A stretch of DNA of 64,000 nt, taken from the NCBI GenBank assembly GCA_964540965.1, contig CAZIOT010000005.1, positions 164,384 through 228,383 of the forward strand, in the 5' to 3' direction. This DNA comes from JADYZU01 sp964540965 (GTDB lineage: Bacteria; Pseudomonadota; Alphaproteobacteria; Rhodobacterales; Rhodobacteraceae). Below, piece after piece: positions 15,530 to 22,525 of the stretch. Every line of letters begins with the position of its first letter. The stretch's first letter is position 1. The translations under genes and the position numbers were made by a program. The notes under the pieces are model-generated. The model ran no database searches, was not told where the DNA came from, and saw only the letters and a list, made by a program, of their open reading frames with translations.

Positions 15530-16519
15530 ATGAAGAAGATTCTGCCGCTCATCCTTGTCCTTGCTCTTGCTGTCGGGGGCTATTTCTGGTGGCAGAATGG
15601 AAGGGTGGCCCCGTCCGGCGATCTTACGCTCTACGGGCATGTCGATATCCGGCAGGTCGCGCTGGCCTTCGATGGCAGCGGCCGGATCACCGAACTGGCG
15701 GTCGAGGAAGGGGATCTTGTCCGGGCCGGCGATGTGATCGGGCGTCTCGATACGCGTTCGCTGGAACTGCAGGCCACCGCGCAAGAGGCCGTGGTCGAGG
15801 CGCGGCGGCAGGCGCTTCTGGAACTGGAAGCTGGCCCGCGCCCCGAGGAAATCGCCCAGGCGCAGGCCAAGGTTGCCTCGGCCCAGGCCACGGCGGACCT
15901 GGCAAACCTTCAGCGTGACCGGACAGCGCAGCTGGTGACCTCGCGCACCGCAAGCCAGCAGGATCTGGATCGGGCCGAAGCCGAGGCGCAGGCTGCGAAT
16001 GCCCTGGTCGATCAGGACGTCGCGGCAATGGATCTTGTCCTTGCTGGCGCGCGCCCCGAGGCCATCGCCTCGGCACAGGCGCAGTTGCATTCGGCCGAAG
16101 CGCAGCTGGACCTGTTGCGGCACGAGATCAGCCTTGGCGAATTGCGCGCACCGTCGGATGCGGTCATCCGCTCGCGCCTGCGCGAACCGGGCGACATGGC
16201 GACCGCGCAATCTCCGGTCTATGCGCTGGCACTGACCAATCCGAAATGGATCCGCGTCTATGTCAGCGAGGCCGATCTGGGCCGCATCCGCCCCGGCATG
16301 GCGGCGCAAGTCCTGACCGACAGTTTTCCCGATCAGCCGGTCGCGGGGCAGGTAGGCTATATTTCCTCGGTCGCGGAATTCACCCCCAGGGCGGTGCAGA
16401 CCGAGGAATTGCGCACAAGTCTTGTCTATGAGGTCCATGTTACAGTGGCGGACGAGGAAGACAGGCTGCGCCTTGGCCAGCCCGTAACCGTCGTCTTGGC
16501 CGACGGGGCCGAAAGGTGA
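15530..16519 (+). CDS. ybhG: HlyD-type membrane fusion protein YbhG-like
   Basis: Periplasmic adaptor of an ABC-type exporter. From ATG 15530 (329 residues): signal anchor MKKILPLILVLALAVGGYFW, a lipoyl half-domain (TLYGHVDIRQVALAF), an alanine/glutamine-rich coiled-coil hairpin at about residues 85-185, a second lipoyl half, and a beta-barrel (WIRVYVSEADLGRIRPG). Similar in length to E. coli YbhG (332). An upstream TTG at 15515 is possible but would lengthen the cytoplasmic end with no benefit. The stop overlaps the GTG of the ATPase gene by four bases. Confidence 0.9.
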   Translation: MKKILPLILVLALAVGGYFWWQNGRVAPSGDLTLYGHVDIRQVALAFDGSGRITELAVEEGDLVRAGDVIGRLDTRSLELQATAQEAVVEARRQALLELEAGPRPEEIAQAQAKVASAQATADLANLQRDRTAQLVTSRTASQQDLDRAEAEAQAANALVDQDVAAMDLVLAGARPEAIASAQAQLHSAEAQLDLLRHEISLGELRAPSDAVIRSRLREPGDMATAQSPVYALALTNPKWIRVYVSEADLGRIRPGMAAQVLTDSFPDQPVAGQVGYISSVAEFTPRAVQTEELRTSLVYEVHVTVADEEDRLRLGQPVTVVLADGAER

Positions 16520-18261
16520 CAGCCGCGACAATCGAAGCCGAAGGGTTGCGCAAGGTTTTTCACGATCCCGATCTGGGCGATGTCACGGCGATCGACAATC
16601 TTTCACTGACCGTCCGGGCAGGCGAGTTGACTGCGCTTGTCGGACCGGACGGCGCGGGCAAGACCACTCTGATGCGGATGCTTGCGGGCCTGTTGCGGCC
16701 GGATCAGGGCATGCTGCGCGTCCTTGGCATCGATGTCGCGCAGTCGCCGCAACAGGTGCAGGACCGGATCAGCTATATGCCGCAGCGGTTTGGCCTTTAT
16801 GAGGATCTGAGCGTTCAGGAAAACCTGGACCTTTACGCGGATCTGCATGGCGTGCCGCAGGATCAGCGCAAGGACCGTTTCGCGCGGATGCTGGCGATGA
16901 CCGATCTGGCGCGCTTCACCGATCGCCCCGCGGGCAAGCTTTCGGGCGGGATGAAGCAGAAGCTGGGGTTGGCCTGCACGCTGGTGCGCTCGCCGGACCT
17001 GCTGCTTCTGGATGAACCCAGCGTCGGGGTCGATCCGCTGTCACGCCGCGACCTGTGGAGCATCGTGCAGGCACTGGTCGAGGTTGAGGGCCTCAGCGTG
17101 GTCGTCAGCACCTCCTATATGGACGAGGCCGAGCGCTGCGCGCAGGTCAATGTCATGCATGAGGGCCGGATCCTGGCCGAGGGCGCCCCGGAAAAGCTGC
17201 GCGAGCGAGCGCGAGGCCTGACCTTTGCGGCGACCCCTCCCGCGGGGATGCCCGCACGGGACTTGCAGGCACGGCTGATCGACGCGCCCGACATCATCAT
17301 CGACGCCGTGCCGCAGGGCGGCAATGTCCGTTTCATCCGCAAACCCGATGCCGACCCCGCCCGGCTGGCCGAATTGCTGGATCACCTGCCAACCGAAGCC
17401 CGCGCCGAAGAGCTGGAAGACAGTTTCATGATCCTGCTGCGCGAGCAGGACCATGAAACGCCACCCGTCACGGCGCAGGCCGAACCGGATCATGCGGCCG
17501 AAACGGACAAGCCGGTCATCCTTGTCCGCGATCTGGTGCGCAAGTTCGGCGATTTCACCGCCGTGGCCAGCACCTCTTTCGAGGTCGGGCGGGGCGAGAT
17601 TTTCGGCCTTCTCGGGCCGAACGGGGCCGGCAAGACCACGACCTTCCGCATGCTCTGCGGCTTGCTGCCGGCGACCAGCGGCCAGCTTGAGGTCGCGGGC
17701 CGCAACCTGCGCACCGCGCGCGCGCAGGCTCGGGCGCGGATCGGTTATGTCTCGCAGAAATTCGCGCTCTACGGCAATCTCTCGGTGCGGCAGAACCTTG
17801 CGTTCTTCGGCGGCGCCTACGGGCTGGGCGGCAGGCTTTTGCGCGCGCGCATCGCCGACGCGCTGGAACAGTTCGACCTTGATCCGGCGGCCCAAAGCGG
17901 GCTGCTGCCCGCGGGCTACAAGCAGCGTCTGGCCATGGCGACAGGGTTGCTGCATCGCCCCGAGATCCTGTTTCTGGACGAACCGACCAGCGGCATCGAC
18001 CCGCTCGCCCGCCGCGCCTTCTGGCGCAGGATCACCGCGCTTGCCAAGGGTGGCGTCACCATCGTCGTCACCACCCATTTCATGGAAGAGGCCGAATACT
18101 GCGACCGCATCGCCATTCAGGACGCGGGCGAGATGCTGGCCATTGGCACGCCGCAACAGGTTCGCGAACTGGCAGGAGCGGCGGGAGCCAAGGACATGAA
18201 CAGCGCCTTCATCGCGATCGTCGAGGCGGCGCGCGCCCGGCGCGACAGGCAGGCGGCATGA
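16516..18261 (+). CDS. ybhF: Duplicated ABC transporter ATPase YbhF-like
   Basis: Two fused nucleotide-binding domains in 581 residues. NBD1: Walker A GPDGAGKTT, signature LSGGMKQK, Walker B LLLLDEPSVG. NBD2 from about residue 335: Walker A GPNGAGKTT, a degenerate signature (LLPAGYKQRL instead of LSGGxxQR), Walker B ILFLDEPTSG. A weakened second signature is common in this family and suggests one main hydrolysis site. Start GTG 16516 within the ybhG stop; the end overlaps ybhS by ATGA. It energises the YbhS/YbhR permease pair. Confidence 0.92.
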   Translation: MTAATIEAEGLRKVFHDPDLGDVTAIDNLSLTVRAGELTALVGPDGAGKTTLMRMLAGLLRPDQGMLRVLGIDVAQSPQQVQDRISYMPQRFGLYEDLSVQENLDLYADLHGVPQDQRKDRFARMLAMTDLARFTDRPAGKLSGGMKQKLGLACTLVRSPDLLLLDEPSVGVDPLSRRDLWSIVQALVEVEGLSVVVSTSYMDEAERCAQVNVMHEGRILAEGAPEKLRERARGLTFAATPPAGMPARDLQARLIDAPDIIIDAVPQGGNVRFIRKPDADPARLAELLDHLPTEARAEELEDSFMILLREQDHETPPVTAQAEPDHAAETDKPVILVRDLVRKFGDFTAVASTSFEVGRGEIFGLLGPNGAGKTTTFRMLCGLLPATSGQLEVAGRNLRTARAQARARIGYVSQKFALYGNLSVRQNLAFFGGAYGLGGRLLRARIADALEQFDLDPAAQSGLLPAGYKQRLAMATGLLHRPEILFLDEPTSGIDPLARRAFWRRITALAKGGVTIVVTTHFMEEAEYCDRIAIQDAGEMLAIGTPQQVRELAGAAGAKDMNSAFIAIVEAARARRDRQAA

Positions 18262-19382
18262 GCGGCGCGGGAACCCGACTGGTCGCCCTGACCCGCAAGG
18301 AGGTCCGCCAGATGCTGCGCGACCGCAGCAACCTGTTCGTCGGGTTGGCCCTTCCGGTCGTGCTGATCCTGCTCTTCGGCTATGGCCTGTCCTTCGATGT
18401 GACCGATGCCCGTGTCGCTGTCGTGCTGGAGGACAGTTCCGCCGCCACACTCAATGCGGTGGCGGGGCTGGTGGGCTCGGACTACCTCAGCCCGATCTGG
18501 ACCCATTCCATGCCCGAGGCCGAGGCGCTGATCCGCGCCGGCCAGGCCGATGCCATTCTGCGGGTGCCTGGCGAATTCACCCGCGACCTGTTGCACGGGC
18601 AGGGGAACCTGCAACTCATCCTGAACGGCGTTGACTCGGGCACCGCCCAGACCATCGAGGGCTATGCCACCGGCGCGATCCAGACTGCGCTTGCGCATCT
18701 CGCGGACCAGCAGGGCAATTCGGCCGCAGCCTTGGCCAGCGTCACCCTTGTGCAACGGACATGGTTCAACGAGGCGAACAACAGCGCATGGTTTCTTGTC
18801 CCCGGCCTGATCGTTCTGGTGATGACGTTGATCGGCGCCTTTCTGACCTCGCTGCTGATCGCGCGGGAATGGGAGCGGGGGACGCTGGAATCGTTGTTCG
18901 TCACCCCTGCGCGCCCGATCGAGATGGTGCTCGCCAAGCTTGCCCCCTATCTGGTCATCGGGGTGATCGATCTGACCTTGTGCCTGATCGCCGCCAAATT
19001 CGTCTTCGGCGTGCCGATGCGCGGCTCGATGGCGGTCATCATCCTGTCCTCGCTGCTTTATCTTCTGGTCTCGCTGGCGCTGGGGCTGGTGATTTCAGGG
19101 GTGACCAAGAACCAGTTTGCCGCCAGCCAAATGGCGCTGCTGGCCAGCTTCATGCCTGCGATGATGCTCTCGGGCTTTGTGTTTGACCTGCGCAACGTGC
19201 CGGTGGTGATCCAGGTCGTCAGCAATGTCCTTCCTGCCACCCATTTCATGGGTTTGATCAAGACCCTTTTCATGGCGGGCGATTACTGGCCGCAGATCCT
19301 GCGCGCCAACCTGACGCTGGCAGCCTATGCGCTGGTGCTGATCGGCATCGCGACCCGGACCCTGGCCAAGAGGCTGGACTGA
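18258..19382 (+). CDS. ybhS: ABC-2 type permease YbhS-like
   Basis: The 374-residue protein has one N-terminal membrane helix (near residues 26-44), a large periplasmic domain of about 150 residues, and five C-terminal helices, the ABC-2 permease layout. The conserved ABC-2 motif REWERGTLESLFVTP lies in the loop after the second helix. It overlaps the ATPase gene by four bases and is followed four bases later by the paired permease gene. Together they should form a heterodimeric drug or organic-compound exporter. Confidence 0.9.
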   Translation: MSGAGTRLVALTRKEVRQMLRDRSNLFVGLALPVVLILLFGYGLSFDVTDARVAVVLEDSSAATLNAVAGLVGSDYLSPIWTHSMPEAEALIRAGQADAILRVPGEFTRDLLHGQGNLQLILNGVDSGTAQTIEGYATGAIQTALAHLADQQGNSAAALASVTLVQRTWFNEANNSAWFLVPGLIVLVMTLIGAFLTSLLIAREWERGTLESLFVTPARPIEMVLAKLAPYLVIGVIDLTLCLIAAKFVFGVPMRGSMAVIILSSLLYLLVSLALGLVISGVTKNQFAASQMALLASFMPAMMLSGFVFDLRNVPVVIQVVSNVLPATHFMGLIKTLFMAGDYWPQILRANLTLAAYALVLIGIATRTLAKRLD

Positions 19383-19386
19383 GACC

Positions 19387-20499
19387 ATGCAGGCCGTCAT
19401 CCTTTACATCGCCCAAACCCTCGCCCTGATCCGCAAGGAGCTGCTGGCGCTTTTGAAAGACCCCGGCAGCCGCGCGCTGTTGTTCGCGCCCGCCCTGATG
19501 CAGGCGCTGCTTTTCGGCTATGGCGCGACCTATGACCTGACCCATGCCCCCTTCGCGGTGTTGGACCTGAGCCGTGGTGCCGCCTCGACCGAGATCACCG
19601 CGCGGATCGAAGGCACGGGCGTTTTCAGGCGCATTGCGACGCTGGAGAACTCGGCCCAGATCGCGGAACAGATCGACAGCGGCAAGGCCCTGCTGGTGGT
19701 GACCTTCCCGCCGGATTTCCAAGACCGCCTTTCGGCAGGGGGCGAGGCCCCGATGCAGGTGATCCTTGACGGGCGCAACTCTGCAACCTCGGGCGCGGCG
19801 GCGGGACAGGTGGCCGCCATCGTCGCCGCCTACAACCAGTCGCTGGGCGCCAGCGCGCCGGTGACCATCACCCGCCGCGCCTGGTTCAACCCGAATTTCG
19901 AGTCGCGCTGGAACCTGATGCCCGCGATGATTGCCTCGCTCAGTATGTTGCAGACGCTGATGATCGCGGCGCTCTCGGTCGCGCGCGAACGCGAACAGGG
20001 CACCTTCGATCAGCTTCTGGTGACACCGCTGACGCCCTCGCAGATCCTGATCGGCAAGGCGCTGCCGGCAATCTTGGTCGGGCTGGTGCAATCGACGATC
20101 ATCTTCCTGATCATCCTGTTCTGGTTCGAGATTCCAATGGCGGGATCGGTCTGGCTGCTTTACGGCGGGCTTGTGGTCTTCACCACGGCGGCAGTGGGCA
20201 TTGGACTGTCCATCTCGGCAGTCTCGCTGACCATGCAGCAGGCGATGCTTTATACCTTCATGCTGGTCATGCCACTGATGCTGCTGTCGGGACTGCTGAC
20301 CCCGGTCCGAAACATGCCCGGAATCCTGCAGATGGCGACCTATGTGAACCCGCTGCGCTTCGGCATCGACATCGTGCGCAGGGTCTATCTCGAGGGCGCG
20401 ACATTCGCCGATGTCGCCCCAAATTTTCTGCCCCTGTTGGCCGTCACGATAGTGACCTTGCCGCTGACGGCCTGGCTGTTTCGAAACAGATTGAGTTGA
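19387..20499 (+). CDS. ybhR: ABC-2 type permease YbhR-like
   Basis: Second permease (370 residues), same layout as the preceding gene: KELLALLKDPGSRALLF at the N-terminus, periplasmic domain, then the motif REREQGTFDQLLVTPLTPSQ and further helices. The product ends WLFRNRLS. Its TGA (20497-20499) coincides with the first bases of the IS3-family remnant, so the insertion sits exactly at the gene's end; the C-terminus looks complete. Last gene of the ybhGFSR-type operon. Confidence 0.9.
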   Translation: MQAVILYIAQTLALIRKELLALLKDPGSRALLFAPALMQALLFGYGATYDLTHAPFAVLDLSRGAASTEITARIEGTGVFRRIATLENSAQIAEQIDSGKALLVVTFPPDFQDRLSAGGEAPMQVILDGRNSATSGAAAGQVAAIVAAYNQSLGASAPVTITRRAWFNPNFESRWNLMPAMIASLSMLQTLMIAALSVAREREQGTFDQLLVTPLTPSQILIGKALPAILVGLVQSTIIFLIILFWFEIPMAGSVWLLYGGLVVFTTAAVGIGLSISAVSLTMQQAMLYTFMLVMPLMLLSGLLTPVRNMPGILQMATYVNPLRFGIDIVRRVYLEGATFADVAPNFLPLLAVTIVTLPLTAWLFRNRLS

Positions 20500-20905
20500 G
20501 CTGCTCCCGGAACATCGGACAGGGACGTTAGCCATGATCCGACGTCTGCTGGTCTCCAGGAGCGAGGAGATCAGAACTGAAGAAACGCAGGAACCATGAC
20601 GCAGGGTTCAAGGCCCGCGTGGCTCTGGAGGCCGTGAAGGGGGAGCACACGGTGTCTGAACTGGCCGCGGAATACGGTGTGCATCCGACGATGATCCATC
20701 AGTGGAAGAAGGCTCTGCTGGACGGCGCGGCGGACATCTTCGAGCGGGGCGGCAAGAAGGCCCCCGAGGTCAATGAGGATACGGTGCGGGTGCTGCACGC
20801 AAAGATCGGGGAGCTGGCCGTTGCCCGTGATTTTTTGTCACGAAAGCTCAAGCCCTGGACCGGCAAGCGAGGCGTGGCATGATGGAGAGGAACTACCCAA
20901 GCCCC
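20497..20905 (+). mobile_element. Truncated IS3-family insertion sequence (left part)
   Basis: A left-end sequence starting TGAGCTGCTCCC at the ybhR stop is followed by orfA and only about 20 codons of orfB-like sequence (MMERNYPSP), after which similarity is lost near base 20905. There is no DDE transposase domain and no right inverted repeat in view, so the element cannot move. The boundaries are judged by eye. Confidence 0.7.
20577..20882 (+). CDS. IS3-family transposase OrfA (orphan)
   Basis: DNA-binding subunit of an IS3-family transposase. The frame reads KKRRNHDAGFKARVALEAVK, then TVSELAAEYGVHPTMIHQWKK, a complete helix-turn-helix, followed by a leucine-containing tail (IGELAVARDFLSRKL) that normally pairs with OrfB. 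The family start falls on CTG 20577, with GAGGAG just upstream, so an original ATG may have mutated; the first ATG-type codon in frame is GTG 20619. Without OrfB it has no catalytic partner here. Confidence 0.7.
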   Translation: MKKRRNHDAGFKARVALEAVKGEHTVSELAAEYGVHPTMIHQWKKALLDGAADIFERGGKKAPEVNEDTVRVLHAKIGELAVARDFLSRKLKPWTGKRGVA

Positions 20906-21022
20906 CAGCCAGCCCCCCATCGGATGTCGCGCTGTAACGCGACAGCATGAGACGACCGGAGAAAGGCCGCCTCGCGCCTTCCCAATGATTGCGAGACGAG
21001 CGAGACAACCTGCAACAATATA

Positions 21023-21037
21023 GAACAAAAGTTGAAC
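21023..21037 (-). promoter_or_regulatory. LexA (SOS) box without an obvious target gene
   Basis: GAAC-AAAAGTT-GAAC; on the minus strand this is GTTC-N7-GTTC, the exact alphaproteobacterial LexA consensus. On the minus strand a TATATT hexamer follows directly, as in a LexA-covered promoter. Transcription would run left into the IS remnant, so the gene it served seems to have been lost. The nearest gene is the SRAP gene, but this site lies behind that gene's 3' end. Confidence 0.65.
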
Positions 21038-21107
21038 GCCGCCCTGGGCACCAACCCTCTTGATCGCAGATGTTGTCGACGGGTCGGATCCGGGGCCTGA
21101 CGACCTG

Positions 21108-21806
21108 TCAGGCGGGCTTCCGCCGTGGGCGTGGCGGTTTTTTCGACGGATCCTCGATCTGCATGTCCCAATCGGCCGGATCGAAGGGTCGGGTGCGGAT
21201 CAGGGCCATGACTTCCTCGACCGGGGCGGCGGTTTCGCCCAGCCACAGGGCGACGTCATCCTCGTGCAGGATCAGCGGCATGCGGTCGGTGATCGGGGCG
21301 ATCATCTCGTTCGCCGGCACCGTCACCTGCACGAATTCATGCTCGGGCCCGTGCCCGGCATCGAACAGGTCAAAGATCACGCCGATGATCGCCGGCCGGT
21401 CGTCCCTGCAGCGCATGGTCCATTGCTGGGTCCAGGTTTTCCCCGCCGGCGTGCCGTCCTGATACTGGACGGGAATGTCCTTGCCTTCGTTGAACGTCCT
21501 GATCCAGGTGATGCCCCTGCGGCGGTGGAAGGCATCGCGGAAGGTCGGCAGCCTGTGGACCGTCTCGCCGCGCGCATGCATGTGTCTGGGCACGCGCCGG
21601 CCGTCGCCGCGGCGGTCGGTGAACCCCCAGACCATCGGGCTGACGATCCGCGCGCCCGAGGTGTCGAGATGCACCACCGGCACCTGCCGCATCGGCGTGA
21701 AGGTCACCGGGCCGTCATTGCCCTGCCGGGCGCCGGTGGCGGTGAGCAGGCTGCAATAGCCATGGATCTCGCGCCACGAATACATCTGGGTGAACTTGCC
21801 GCACAT
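21108..21806 (-). CDS. SRAP (SOS-response-associated peptidase, HMCES/YedK) family protein
   Basis: Family members form a thiazolidine crosslink through Cys2 with abasic sites in single-stranded DNA. ATG 21806 is chosen because it places the obligatory MCGKFTQ at the N-terminus (232 residues). Cys2 is present. The usual NARxET is HARGETV, the glutamate lies in TFNEGKD, and the usual IHDRMP is ITDRMPLIL, so the active-site His is Thr and Asn is His. I believe this variant form recurs in alphaproteobacterial second copies, so it may be a paralogous subfamily and not a dead gene. The C-terminus is basic (KKPPRPRRKPA). Confidence 0.85.
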   Translation of the reverse strand: MCGKFTQMYSWREIHGYCSLLTATGARQGNDGPVTFTPMRQVPVVHLDTSGARIVSPMVWGFTDRRGDGRRVPRHMHARGETVHRLPTFRDAFHRRRGITWIRTFNEGKDIPVQYQDGTPAGKTWTQQWTMRCRDDRPAIIGVIFDLFDAGHGPEHEFVQVTVPANEMIAPITDRMPLILHEDDVALWLGETAAPVEEVMALIRTRPFDPADWDMQIEDPSKKPPRPRRKPA

Positions 21807-22525
21807 GTGCCTGCGTCCCGCTGGTCGGGCCGAGCCTTGCCCGCCCATGCCTGAACCGTCAAGCCCATGGTCCCGCCGCCGCCAAAGGTTGCGAATCGGC
21901 TGCAGGCGGACCCGGAAATTCCTTGTTGCTGCCATGTTTGCCCCGCGGCGTCCGATTCGAAGCTGCCCGTCTCGCGGCAGTTTCGACCAATCCTGCGGCA
22001 GGTGGCCGATTGATGCCAGATCGGCAACGCAGGCGGCAGCGGGCATCTGACGGGTTCCGTCGCGTTAACGTTTGATCAGGAATTTCCAAAGGGTCAACAG
22101 TCCCCGCCCGTCGCGCCACGAAATGCCTTGTTCCAAGGGAATCGCGCCGCCACAGGGCCGGCGATTGTTTCCAAACCCGCCACTGCACCTGTCTTTTTAG
22201 TCAGGTCCGCCCCGGTTTTTCCCTGCCGTTACCGGCGATTGCCCGGCGAAGGGGGAGGAGATGCGGATACTTTTCCCTTTTTTCGACACGAACCTGCCGG
22301 TATTCAGGAACTTGCCCACTGGGGGGCACTGGCCGTTGGGGCGGCCGGGCGGTGCAAACCGTCCAAAGTGAAGTCTGCAATGCGGCTGCCAATCCGCTGA
22401 CGCAGCAAGACGGTTCCGGATCGGTGTCCCGATCCGGCACAGCGCAACCGGCCTTCGCCGGCTGCGGGCCATATTGTTTCGCGCGGATCAGCCGCGTCCC
22501 CGCGGGTGGGGTTGAGGAGAAGAAA
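21807..22525. other. Long intergenic region between SRAP and the RTX gene
   Basis: About 720 bases with the divergent promoters of both neighbours. I see no convincing gene. A 36-codon frame at 22261-22371 follows GGGGGAGGAG directly, but the ribosome-binding spacing is too short and the sequence has no recognisable features. No LexA box, tRNA or clear terminator was found. Confidence 0.4.

Noticed and set aside
22261..22371. 36-codon frame after GGGGGAGGAG
   Set aside because: The ribosome-binding spacing is too short, there are no recognisable features, and it lies in GC-rich non-coding sequence.
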